A DNA stretch of 64,000 nucleotides from Bog-950 sp044228435 (GTDB taxonomy: Bacteria > Bacteroidota > Bacteroidia > Chitinophagales > LD1). Below the pieces are notes generated by a model. That model ran no database searches, was not told the DNA's origin, and was given only the letters and a program-made list of their open reading frames with translations. The DNA lies in NCBI GenBank assembly GCA_044228435.1, contig JBGAUW010000009.1, positions 124,001-188,000 of the forward strand, written 5' to 3'. Position 1 is the first letter of the stretch, and the number at the start of each line of letters is the position of its first letter. This document shows positions 17,665-25,839 of this stretch, one piece after another. The position numbers and the translations under genes were made by a program.

Positions 17665-19167
17665 ATGTCTAAAATTCTTGTGATAGATGACGACAGAGAT
17701 ATCACTCTGTTACTACAAAAATTTTTAACCAAAAATGGCTACACCGTTGAAATAGCCAATTCGGGTAAAGATGGGTTAGCCGCTGTTGAAAATTTTCAGC
17801 CCGATTTAGTGATGAGCGATTACAGGTTGGACGACATGACCGGTAGCGAAATACTTTCTAAAATAAACGAATCGCAGCCAGGGCTACCGGTTATCATTAT
17901 TACCGGTTACTCTGATTTAAAGACAGCCGTAAAAATTATTCGTCTTGGGGCATTTGACTATGTTACTAAACCTCTGCTACCGGAGGAAATACTGCATACT
18001 GTAAAGCAGGCTTTGGCATCTACCAATTCCGCAAGTAATGAAACCAGCGACATTAAAAGCGATACTGGAGGAAAACAACGAAAGAGAGGTAACGATGATT
18101 ATCTGTTTAATAGCTCTGCCGAATCGGAAAACCTGTTAAAGCAAATAGAATTAGTTGCCCCTACCAATTACTCTGTAATAATATATGGAGAAAGTGGGTC
18201 GGGTAAAGAAGGGGTTGCACGCACCATTCATAATCTGAGCAAGCGCGCGGGTAAACCGTTTGTAGCCATGGATTGTGGCGCCTTATCGAAAGAACTTGCG
18301 GCCAGCGAATTATTCGGACACGAAAAAGGCTCATTTACCGGCGCAGTAGCCCAAAAGAAAGGGCAGTTTGAAAATGCTTATGGGGGCACTTTGCTGTTGG
18401 ATGAAGTAGCAAATTTACCTTATGATGTGCAGGTAATGCTATTAAGAACTATACAGGAAAAAAAGATGCGCCGGGTAGGTGGAAACAAAGAGATTGATAC
18501 GGATGTAAGAATAATTGTAGCCAGTAATGAGCGCCTTAGCGATGCTGCGCGCAGTGGAAGATTCCGGGAAGATTTATATCACCGTTTTAACGAGTTTAGT
18601 ATTGATGTTCCACCATTGAGAGAGCGTAAAAAAGACATCCTGTTTTTTGCCGAAAAGTTTTTGAAAGATACAGCCCAGGAATTAGGAAAAAAAATAGACG
18701 GCTTTACAGATGAAGTGAAGGAAATATTTTTGAGTTACCCATGGTATGGCAACCTGCGCGAGCTTAAGAATATAATTAAACGCGCTACCCTGCTAGCCGA
18801 TGGAAAACTGGATGTAAAAGGATTGCCTTTTGAGTTAGTTAACCATGCGCGGCTTACTTTTGATGAACCGGCTACAACTACAGCCGCACCTGTTAGCAAT
18901 GTAAACGTTGGGTCTACTTTTACAGCAGATAAACCTGCCGAGGTTTATAAAGCGCCTTTAGCAGAAACCGAAAGAGTGGTTGAGGCTCCGCGCCACGAAG
19001 AACCCAAAACTATAAACCTTAAAAAGGCTGCCCAGGAAGCCGAATATGAAACCATTTTAGATGCTCTTAAAAAGGCAGATTTTAATAAATCAAAAGCTGC
19101 TGAAATTTTAGGAATTGACAGAAAAACCTTATACAATAAAATGAAGCGCATTAACGTTGAGCGTTAA
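17665..19167 (+). CDS. Sigma-54-dependent response regulator (NtrC family)
   Basis: The receiver domain (1-120) has the acidic pocket VIDDDRD, phospho-acceptor D52 (MSDYRLDD), Thr in IITGYSD and Lys in VTKPL. The AAA+ domain (~145-385) has Walker A GESGSGKEGV, the sigma-54 contact loop as GSFTGA (canonical GAFTGA) and Walker B TLLLDEVANLP. A Fis-type helix-turn-helix closes the protein (~465-500, NKSKAAEILGIDRKTLYNKM). It should activate sigma-54 promoters when phosphorylated. The histidine kinase gene begins 18 nt after its stop, so the two form a two-component pair. Target genes are not visible here. Confidence 0.95.
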   Translation: MSKILVIDDDRDITLLLQKFLTKNGYTVEIANSGKDGLAAVENFQPDLVMSDYRLDDMTGSEILSKINESQPGLPVIIITGYSDLKTAVKIIRLGAFDYVTKPLLPEEILHTVKQALASTNSASNETSDIKSDTGGKQRKRGNDDYLFNSSAESENLLKQIELVAPTNYSVIIYGESGSGKEGVARTIHNLSKRAGKPFVAMDCGALSKELAASELFGHEKGSFTGAVAQKKGQFENAYGGTLLLDEVANLPYDVQVMLLRTIQEKKMRRVGGNKEIDTDVRIIVASNERLSDAARSGRFREDLYHRFNEFSIDVPPLRERKKDILFFAEKFLKDTAQELGKKIDGFTDEVKEIFLSYPWYGNLRELKNIIKRATLLADGKLDVKGLPFELVNHARLTFDEPATTTAAPVSNVNVGSTFTADKPAEVYKAPLAETERVVEAPRHEEPKTINLKKAAQEAEYETILDALKKADFNKSKAAEILGIDRKTLYNKMKRINVER

Positions 19168-19185
19168 TTGGCTAAAGCCCACTGA

Positions 19186-20631
19186 ATGAAAAATACACAT
19201 TTAAATATTTTTGTTGTAGATGATGATGAGGATGATTTATTTCTGATTACTGAAGCACTAAAAGGAATTGACACGTTTAGCATTACCATAGAAACCGAGG
19301 TAAACTATAACAAAGCGTGTGGCCGTATTCAACAAAATGTGCACGACATTTATATTGTCGACTACTTGTTGGGTCCACATACCGGGGTAGAGCTAATAAA
19401 ATCATGCGTACAGGAAGGAATTAAAAAACCATTCATTCTGCTTACCGGCAAAGGCGATAGAAAAATTGATATTGAGGCAACAAAAGCCGGAGCCTACGAC
19501 TACCTTATAAAAACGGAACTAAGCACAGAAATGCTTGAGCGTAGCCTGCGCTACTCCGAATCGCGGTATAAAAGCTATCGCGAAGTGGTAGAAAGCGAAA
19601 AGCGTTTCCGCGATATATTTGAAAAATCCACCGATATTATCTTCTTGCTGGATGAAGAATTTAAGCTTATAAACTTTAACCCAGCCCTTAGTCAGGTATT
19701 GTATTACGAGCCAGAAGAGATAAAAAACCAATCGTTAACTACCTTGTTTAGCGATAAAGAAGCTGCAACCCTTTTTTTAAACAAAATAGAGACAGATGAA
19801 AAGGTTAGCAACTATGAAGTTGTTCTTCAAACAAAAAACCAGGAACCGGTAACCTTTATAGCCTCGTGCACTAAAATTGCAGGCAGCGAAGGCACCAGCT
19901 ACCAGGGTATTTTCTTTGATTATACCACCATTAAAAAATCGGTAGCTGATGCTATTTTAAGAGAACGAACTGCCGCCAACCAACAACTGGTGCGCACACT
20001 GGCGCATGAAATACGCAACCCTTTGACCAACATTAATTTGAGTATAAATTATTTGGAAGAAGAGGTAGCCGAAGACTTAAAAATGTATACCAGCATGGTG
20101 CGCCGCAACAGCGACCGAATTAACGCTTTACTTACCGAACTGGTTACAATAGCTAATCCCGCAAAACTCAAATTAACATCGTTATTACTTAGCGAATTAA
20201 TAGATGAAACTATGTTGGCTGCCGAAGACCGTATTAAGCTTAACAATATAGAACTTATTAAAAACCTGAGCAGCGATTGCAACGTAATTGTAGATAAAGA
20301 AAAAATAAAAATAGCGTTGCTTAATATTGTAATTAACGGTATAGAAGCAATTGATGGCAGCAACGTGGGCAAATTGAGCATAGTTACAAAGGTTGATGAA
20401 AACAATGCCGAAATAAGAATTACCGATAATGGTGTGGGCATTGCGCCGGCATATCTCGATAAATTGTTTCAACCTTATTTTACCGGTAAAAAGAATGGCA
20501 TGGGCCTGGGCCTTGCATCTACCGGTGCTATAGTAAAAGCACACAACGGCAACATAGCTGTAGAAAGCGAGCAGGGTAAAGGCACAACCTTTATTGTGTC
20601 GTTACCATTAAATGGCGATTCTGCAGACTAA
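19186..20631 (+). CDS. REC-PAS-histidine kinase
   Basis: Domain order is unusual. An N-terminal receiver (1-125; VVDDDEDDL, phospho-acceptor D59 in IVDYLLG, Lys in LIKTEL) is followed by a PAS domain (~140-255), a HisKA with phospho-His H274 (LAHEIRNPL) and a HATPase with N-box (NIVINGIEAI), G1 (DNGVGI) and G2 (GMGLGLAS). No membrane segment or signal peptide is present, so it is a soluble kinase, sensing through PAS or fed by another kinase through its receiver. It is translated 18 nt after the NtrC-type regulator and is its likely partner. Confidence 0.93.
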   Translation: MKNTHLNIFVVDDDEDDLFLITEALKGIDTFSITIETEVNYNKACGRIQQNVHDIYIVDYLLGPHTGVELIKSCVQEGIKKPFILLTGKGDRKIDIEATKAGAYDYLIKTELSTEMLERSLRYSESRYKSYREVVESEKRFRDIFEKSTDIIFLLDEEFKLINFNPALSQVLYYEPEEIKNQSLTTLFSDKEAATLFLNKIETDEKVSNYEVVLQTKNQEPVTFIASCTKIAGSEGTSYQGIFFDYTTIKKSVADAILRERTAANQQLVRTLAHEIRNPLTNINLSINYLEEEVAEDLKMYTSMVRRNSDRINALLTELVTIANPAKLKLTSLLLSELIDETMLAAEDRIKLNNIELIKNLSSDCNVIVDKEKIKIALLNIVINGIEAIDGSNVGKLSIVTKVDENNAEIRITDNGVGIAPAYLDKLFQPYFTGKKNGMGLGLASTGAIVKAHNGNIAVESEQGKGTTFIVSLPLNGDSAD

Positions 20632-20661
20632 CTAATTTTACTATTTGCCTATATTAGCTTT

Positions 20662-21285
20662 ATGGGCAAACCGGCAAAAGCATATAGAATAGAAACAGAG
20701 CGGCTAATAATACGTTGCTACAAGCCTGCCGACGCACCATTGCTAAAACAGGCCATTGATGACAGCCTTGCGGAATTAATACAATGGATGCCCTGGGCTA
20801 AAAATGAGCCCGAAACCGTGGAGCAAAAAACACAACGTCTGCGCCACTTTAGAGCCATGTTTGATTTAGACCAGGATTATAACTACGGCATTTTCAATAA
20901 AACTGAAACTGAACTAATTGGCTCTACTGGCCTGCATACCCGTGCAGGAGCAGATGCACGGGAAATTGGCTATTGGATAAACAGCAAATACACGGGGAAC
21001 GGCTATGCGCAAGAAGCTGCTGCGGCCTTAACTAAAACCGGCTTTGAGATTGATGCACTCGAGAGAATAGAAATACACTGCGACCCTAAAAATTACAAAA
21101 GCAGTAAAATACCCGCTGCGCTTGGCTACCTACATGAGGTTACTTTACGCAACCGGCTAAAAAATGCCGAAGGCCAAACAAGGGATAAAATGATTTGGGT
21201 TCTGTTTAAAGCAGATTATGAACCGAGCAGTTTAAAGCAACTTACTATTAAAGTGTTTAATGAAAGTGATGCTCAGATTCTCTAA
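20662..21285 (+). CDS. GNAT acetyltransferase (RimJ/RimL-like)
   Basis: 207 residues. The N-terminal pattern ETERLIIRCYKPADAPLLKQAI, the acetyl-CoA segment GYWINSKYTGNGYAQEAAAAL (~105-125) and HCDPKNYKSSKIPAALGY (~140) match the RimJ/RimL family of GNAT enzymes. The family usually has 'N..S..v..klGF'; here it is 'NYKSSKIPAALGY', close to the standard. The C-terminal ~25 residues are extra. Substrate unknown: ribosomal protein N-terminus, amino acid or antibiotic. It starts 30 nt after the histidine kinase stop and may be read through from it. Confidence 0.87.
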   Translation: MGKPAKAYRIETERLIIRCYKPADAPLLKQAIDDSLAELIQWMPWAKNEPETVEQKTQRLRHFRAMFDLDQDYNYGIFNKTETELIGSTGLHTRAGADAREIGYWINSKYTGNGYAQEAAAALTKTGFEIDALERIEIHCDPKNYKSSKIPAALGYLHEVTLRNRLKNAEGQTRDKMIWVLFKADYEPSSLKQLTIKVFNESDAQIL

Positions 21286-21287
21286 AG

Positions 21288-21333
21288 GTATAAAACAGGA
21301 AAGGAAGCCTAAGCTTCCTTTCCTGTTTTATAC
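21288..21333. terminator. Bidirectional terminator, perfect 21-bp stem
   Basis: A perfect inverted repeat of 21 bp with a CTAA loop (arms contain AAAACAGGAAAGGAAGC and its complement) separates the convergent GNAT and sucC genes. A-tract and T-tract occur at both ends of the stem. Confidence 0.88.
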
Positions 21334-21346
21334 TAACCTAAATAAG

Positions 21347-22558
21347 TTAAGCTAATGCCTTCTTTACTTCTTCTGCTGCTTCTTTCAATTGAATAGCCGA
21401 TTGAACTTTCAAGCCACTCTCATCAATAAGTTTTTTAGCTTCTATAGCGTTTGTTCCTTGTAAACGAACGATGATAGGAACAGGTATATTACCAATAGAT
21501 TTATAAGCATCTACTATACCTTGTGCTACACGGTCGCAACGCACTATACCGCCAAATATATTTACCAGTATCGCCTTTACGTTCGGATCTTTCAGTATTA
21601 TACGAAATGCCTTTTCAACACGTTCTGCATTCGCAGTTCCTCCTACGTCCAAAAAGTTAGCAGGCTCTCCGCCCGAAAGCTTAATAATATCCATGGTGGC
21701 CATAGCCAAACCAGCACCGTTAACCATGCAACCAACGTTTCCGTCAAGCTTTACATAGTTTAGTTCTGCAGCAGCGGCTTCAACTTCAGTAGGATCTTCT
21801 TCATTCAAATCGCGCTGAGCTTCTAAATCTTTATGGCGGTAAAGGGCGTTATCGTCTAAAGAAATTTTTCCGTCTACAGCTATTATCTTGTTATCCGATG
21901 TTTTAAGGCAAGGGTTAATTTCTACCATTGCTGCATCGGCATTAATGTAAGTCTTGTATACCGCCTTGGTAAAGTTGGTCATTTCTTTAAGGGCATTTCC
22001 GCTAAGGCCCAGGTTAAAGCCAATTTTACGGCATTGAAAATCCTGTAAGCCAACGCGGGGGTCAACCCATTCTTTCAGCACTTTATCAGGGGTATGCTCG
22101 GCAACTTCCTCAATATCCATACCGCCCTCGGTAGAGTAGATAATTACATTTTTACCGGTACCACGATCTAAAAGTATAGAGAAGTAAAACTCTTTAGTTG
22201 GCGATTCACCCGGGTAGTAAACATCCTGCGCTATCAAAACCTTATTTACCAAACGGCCAGCTGGTCCGGTTTGTTTGGTAACCAAGGTTCCGCCTAAAAT
22301 ATTGGTAGCAATAGTTCTTACAGCATCGTGGTTTTTAGCCAAAGCCACACCATTTTGCTCGGTGCCCACTATTTTACCTTTTCCACGACCACCAGCATGT
22401 ATCTGGCTTTTTACCACCACCCAATCGCTGTTATAAAGTTCCTTCAGTTTTACGGCTGCAGCCACAGCCTGGTCGGGTGTTTCGGCCACAATTCCTTCCT
22501 GAATGGCAGCGCCATTTTTCTTCATTAGTTCTTTTGCCTGGTACTCGTGTAAATTCAT
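21347..22558 (-). CDS. sucC: Succinyl-CoA synthetase beta subunit (ADP-forming)
   Basis: The beta subunit of the TCA-cycle enzyme that converts succinyl-CoA to succinate with formation of ATP or GTP. It starts with the invariant MNLHEYQAKELM. An ATP-grasp domain follows (VKSQIHAGGRGKGKIVG near 55; MVEINPCLKT near 205) and the C-terminal CoA-ligase domain carries NIFGGIVRCD and the GGTAN element. 403 residues is close to normal. The alpha subunit gene sucD is not in this window. It is monocistronic here, with a terminator at its end and divergent from lolD. Confidence 0.96.
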   Translation of the reverse strand: MNLHEYQAKELMKKNGAAIQEGIVAETPDQAVAAAVKLKELYNSDWVVVKSQIHAGGRGKGKIVGTEQNGVALAKNHDAVRTIATNILGGTLVTKQTGPAGRLVNKVLIAQDVYYPGESPTKEFYFSILLDRGTGKNVIIYSTEGGMDIEEVAEHTPDKVLKEWVDPRVGLQDFQCRKIGFNLGLSGNALKEMTNFTKAVYKTYINADAAMVEINPCLKTSDNKIIAVDGKISLDDNALYRHKDLEAQRDLNEEDPTEVEAAAAELNYVKLDGNVGCMVNGAGLAMATMDIIKLSGGEPANFLDVGGTANAERVEKAFRIILKDPNVKAILVNIFGGIVRCDRVAQGIVDAYKSIGNIPVPIIVRLQGTNAIEAKKLIDESGLKVQSAIQLKEAAEEVKKALA

Positions 22559-22596
22559 ATTGTTATGCTTGCGGGGTTTAATTTTCTTAAGCGCAA

Positions 22597-22604
22597 CGAA
22601 AATA
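22597..22604 (-). promoter_or_regulatory. -7-like box TATTTTCG before sucC
   Basis: On the minus strand TATTTTCG is one change from TAnnTTTG and lies about 38 nt before the sucC ATG. TTTG sequences occur just upstream, but closer than usual. Confidence 0.3.
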
Positions 22605-22704
22605 ATCGTTCAAACCAAATATGCTAACATGGCGGCCTGCTAATTTGTTGATTAAGTTAACAAATACTATACACTGGTATTTTAGCATATTCGCATACCT
22701 AACT

Positions 22705-22712
22705 TAATTTTG
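22705..22712 (+). promoter_or_regulatory. -7 box TAATTTTG, 4 nt before the lolD ATG
   Basis: TAATTTTG is a full TAnnTTTG match. A TTTA lies 20 nt upstream in the -33 position. Only 4 nt separate the box from the ATG, which predicts a leaderless transcript. Confidence 0.45.
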
Positions 22713-22716
22713 CCTA

Positions 22717-23370
22717 ATGATTTTAGAAGCTGCCCACATTCACAAAAAATACGGAACCCTTGATGTATTGAAAGGCGTATCGCTACAGGTGAATAAAGGC
22801 GAAATTGTATCGCTTGTAGGCCCCTCGGGAGCCGGCAAATCTACCCTGCTGCACATAATTGGCACGCTGGATAAACCCGATAGCGGAAGTGTAAAAATAG
22901 AAGGCCAAGATGTTTTTAAGCTATCAGAGAAGGCAATTTCGGCCTTTCGCAATAAATCAATAGGTTTTATATTCCAGTTTCACCATTTATTGCCCGAGTT
23001 TACAGCAGTTGAAAACATATGCATACCGGCCTTTATTGCAGGAAAAGGAACCAAAGAAAGCGAGGCTCGCGCCAAAGACTTATTGGCTATGTTAAATCTA
23101 TCGCACAGGGCCGGTCATAAACCTTCCGAACTTTCGGGTGGAGAGCAGCAGCGGGTAGCGGTAGCCAGGGCCCTTATTAATAACCCGGCCCTAATTATGG
23201 CCGACGAACCCTCGGGCAACCTGGATACCAATAACGCCCGCGACCTGCACAAACTGTTTTTTGAGTTGCGCGACAAACTAAATCAGACTTTCATAATAGT
23301 AACACACAACGAGGAGTTGGCCGACATGGCAGATAGAAAAGTTCAAATGAAGGATGGCCTTGTCATTTAA
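22717..23370 (+). CDS. lolD: Lipoprotein-releasing ABC transporter ATPase LolD-like
   Basis: An ABC ATPase of the LolD/MacB/FtsE class, 217 residues. It has Walker A GPSGAGKST (~36), Q-loop FQFHHLLPEF, signature LSGGEQQRVAVARAL (~140) and Walker B LIMADEPSGNLD, followed by the switch His in VTHNEEL. 'FQFHHLLPEFTAVENI' is typical of LolD, which powers release of lipoproteins from the inner membrane. The permease genes (lolC/E) are not adjacent, which is normal in Bacteroidota. Cytoplasmic face of the inner membrane. Confidence 0.9.
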   Translation: MILEAAHIHKKYGTLDVLKGVSLQVNKGEIVSLVGPSGAGKSTLLHIIGTLDKPDSGSVKIEGQDVFKLSEKAISAFRNKSIGFIFQFHHLLPEFTAVENICIPAFIAGKGTKESEARAKDLLAMLNLSHRAGHKPSELSGGEQQRVAVARALINNPALIMADEPSGNLDTNNARDLHKLFFELRDKLNQTFIIVTHNEELADMADRKVQMKDGLVI

Positions 23371-23378
23371 GAACTGGA

Positions 23379-23768
23379 CTACCAAACATTTTTCAAATCC
23401 TTTGCTTCGTATTTATGGTTGCGGGTAAAATAGTAGGAAGCCCCCGTAGTTCTTTCCAGTTGCAAAGCCTTACGGTTGTTACTAAAAATTCGCGATACGA
23501 TAGCCACCGGAAACAGAAAAACAAAAAACACCATGGTTAAAATTATTTTGCCGGTAACTGCCCCCATCAGTTCCCCCAGCTTAAGCCATGCCCACGAAAT
23601 TTTAGAAGTAAGGTATACCGAAAAGAGCCCAACCAGCCCTAACAGAACGCTTAGTGTAAGGTAATAGGCATGCTGCTTTTTAGTAACAAAAAATATTACC
23701 ACCAGCGCTACGCACAGTGTAAGTATAGTTTCAAGTTCCTTTGCCCGGGTGGCGTTTGGCGCTTTCAT
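23379..23768 (-). CDS. SxtJ-family membrane protein of the carbamoyltransferase operon
   Basis: 129 residues with three to four hydrophobic segments (about 15-30, 35-55, 60-75 and 85-110). The pattern 'ITSKISWAWLKLGELMGAVTGKIIL...FF..FLFPVAIVSRIF' is what I recall of the SxtJ family (named from saxitoxin clusters), here with LTSKISWAW and LMGAVTGK. Function unknown; inner membrane. It starts on the base next to the stop codon of the DUF5989 gene, so the two are translationally linked. It is the third gene of carbamoyltransferase-DUF5989-SxtJ. Its end faces that of lolD, 8 nt away. Confidence 0.78.
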   Translation of the reverse strand: MKAPNATRAKELETILTLCVALVVIFFVTKKQHAYYLTLSVLLGLVGLFSVYLTSKISWAWLKLGELMGAVTGKIILTMVFFVFLFPVAIVSRIFSNNRKALQLERTTGASYYFTRNHKYEAKDLKNVW

Positions 23769-23918
23769 TTAAAACAGGGTATAAACAAATGGAGCAGCTG
23801 CACTTCCGCCGCCAATTACCAATAGCACACCTATTAATAACAATACAATAATCATGGGCAGTAACCACCACTTTTTGCGCTCATTTAAAAACTGCCAAAG
23901 GTCTTTCAAAAAATCCAT
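23769..23918 (-). CDS. DUF5989-family 49-residue membrane microprotein
   Basis: I read this short frame by hand. It starts MDFLKDLWQFLNERKKWWLL, has one long hydrophobic segment (PMIIVLLLIGVLLVI, ~21-35), a GGGSA turn and the ending APFVYTLF. The 'FLKDLWxFLxERKKWWLLP' start and 'GSAxAPFIYTLF' end are the hallmarks of DUF5989. It starts 21 nt after the carbamoyltransferase stop, and its stop abuts the SxtJ ATG. Its conserved place between these two genes suggests a small partner in a membrane complex; the function is unknown. It is short enough to be missed by standard gene calling. Confidence 0.88.
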   Translation of the reverse strand: MDFLKDLWQFLNERKKWWLLPMIIVLLLIGVLLVIGGGSAAAPFVYTLF

Positions 23919-23939
23919 AAGCCAACTGGTTTTATTTCG

Positions 23940-25802
23940 CTAATCTAATTTGAATTCTTTTTTCCAATCATCTTTTTCTTTCCACTCAGGTTGGGCTGTT
24001 TTAGCCAGCAAAAAGTTTCCAATTACAAGATAATCCATTTCTGTTCGCATAAAACACTTGTAGGCATCTTCGGGCGTGCAAACAGGTGGTTCGCCGCGCA
24101 CATTAAAGCTGGTATTAACCATTACGCCAAAACCGGTTTTCTTCTTAAAAGCCTGCAAAAGGGCATAATAACGCTCGTTGGTCTCCTTATGTATGGTTTG
24201 CACCCTTGCCGAAAAATCGATGTGCGTTATAGCCGGCAAATCGCTGCGCAAAACATAAAGCCTTTCCATTAAAGGCATGGCATTGTATCCTGCGGGCATA
24301 GGTTTCCTCCTCTCCTGTTTTACAGGTGCTACTATCAGCATATAGGGCGAGGCAGTTTTCAATTCGAAATACTGCCCGCAATCTTCGGCCAGCACCGATG
24401 GCGCAAAGGGGCGAAAACCTTCGCGGTATTTAATCTTAAGGTTCAGCTTTTTCTGCATCTCGGGGTTCCGAGCATCACCCAAAATGGTTCTGTTACCTAA
24501 AGCCCGTGGCCCAAACTCCATACGCCCCTGAAACCATCCCACTACATTACCTTCGCTTATCAAATCGGCAACCTGTGTAGCTAAGTCATCAAAATTGTCA
24601 GACTGTTGCCAAACAGCCTTGTATTTTTTTAAGTCCAGTTCGATATCTAAATCAGAAAACTGCGGACCCAGGTAAGCACCCTGCATTTCATCCTGCGAAG
24701 TTATGGCCAGGCGTGGTTGATTATAATGGATAAAATAAGCTGCTTGAGCAGCGCCTAAAGCACCACCTGCATCACCGGCAGCCGGTTGTATAAAAATATC
24801 TTTAAACAAACCGCTGCGCAGCAATTTGCCGTTCGATACACAATTAAGCGCTACCCCACCGGCCATAGTTAAATAATCGCAGTTGGTAAGGCGTTTAGCC
24901 TCTTGTGCCATTTTAAAAACAATCTCTTCGGTTACCTGCTGTATAGCATATCCAAGGTCGCAGTGGTGTTGCTGCAATTCATCTTCTTCATTCTTCCTTT
25001 TAAAGCCAAAGAGTTTTTCCCACTTATCATCATATACCATACGCAAACCGGTAGCGTAGTTAAAGTATTCCTGGTTCAGCCAAAGGCTGCCATCTTCTTT
25101 AATGTCAACCAACGTTTCCTTAATGGTTTTAATATACTCTGCCACCTTGGGCGAGTCGGGGTTTCCATAAGGAGCCAGTCCCATTAATTTATATTCGCCA
25201 GAGTTTACTTTAAAACCTAAAAAGTAGGTAAACGCCGAATACAGCAACCCTACAGAGTGAGGAAAGCGAAGCTCTTTTAAAATTTCGATTGAATTGCCGC
25301 GGCCGATGCCTATCGAAGCGGTGGCCCATTCGCCCACACCATCCACCGTTAAAATTGCCGCCTCATTATAAGGCGATGAATAAAACGCGCTGGCAGCATG
25401 TGAAAGGTGATGCTCAGGAAAAAGAAAGTTTACTTTCCGTTTATCGTATCCTTCTATTTTCTCTAAATCTTCGTGAATGATGCGCTTTAAAAACATCTTT
25501 TCTTTAATCCATACCGGCATGGACTTTATAAAAGATGTAACCCCTTTGGGCGCAAACCCATAGTAGGTCTCCAGCAAACGTTCAAATTTCAATAAAGGTT
25601 TATCGTAAAATGCAATGGCATCTATCTCATTGATGTTGCAGCCTGCATATTTTAGGCAGAATTGAATAGCATTTACAGGAAAAGATTCGTCATGCTTAAC
25701 CCGGGTAAAGCGTTCTTCTTGGGCGGCGGCAATAATTTTACCATCCTGTATAATAGCAGCGGCCGAATCGTGATAGAAAGCAGAAATACCAAGTATGGTC
25801 AT
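23940..25802 (-). CDS. NodU/CmcH/TobZ-family O-carbamoyltransferase
   Basis: 620 residues. The N-terminal Kae1-like domain starts GISAFYHDSAAAI and carries the metal-binding EHHLSHAASAF (H132, H135). Further ASKHA elements are LTVDGVGEWA (~151) and AGGVALNCVSNGKLL (~315). The C-terminal domain has the family signature WFQGRMEFGPRALGNRTILGD (~415) and MNTSFNVRGEPPVCTPEDA. The family moves a carbamoyl group from carbamoyl phosphate to a sugar or other hydroxyl, through a carbamoyl-adenylate. The target is not known here. It is first in an operon with DUF5989 and SxtJ genes; purC lies 37 nt upstream on the same strand. Confidence 0.93.
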   Translation of the reverse strand: MTILGISAFYHDSAAAIIQDGKIIAAAQEERFTRVKHDESFPVNAIQFCLKYAGCNINEIDAIAFYDKPLLKFERLLETYYGFAPKGVTSFIKSMPVWIKEKMFLKRIIHEDLEKIEGYDKRKVNFLFPEHHLSHAASAFYSSPYNEAAILTVDGVGEWATASIGIGRGNSIEILKELRFPHSVGLLYSAFTYFLGFKVNSGEYKLMGLAPYGNPDSPKVAEYIKTIKETLVDIKEDGSLWLNQEYFNYATGLRMVYDDKWEKLFGFKRKNEEDELQQHHCDLGYAIQQVTEEIVFKMAQEAKRLTNCDYLTMAGGVALNCVSNGKLLRSGLFKDIFIQPAAGDAGGALGAAQAAYFIHYNQPRLAITSQDEMQGAYLGPQFSDLDIELDLKKYKAVWQQSDNFDDLATQVADLISEGNVVGWFQGRMEFGPRALGNRTILGDARNPEMQKKLNLKIKYREGFRPFAPSVLAEDCGQYFELKTASPYMLIVAPVKQERRKPMPAGYNAMPLMERLYVLRSDLPAITHIDFSARVQTIHKETNERYYALLQAFKKKTGFGVMVNTSFNVRGEPPVCTPEDAYKCFMRTEMDYLVIGNFLLAKTAQPEWKEKDDWKKEFKLD

Positions 25803-25839
25803 ATTACTGCATGCAAAATAAAAAGTTCTTTGGTGTTAA

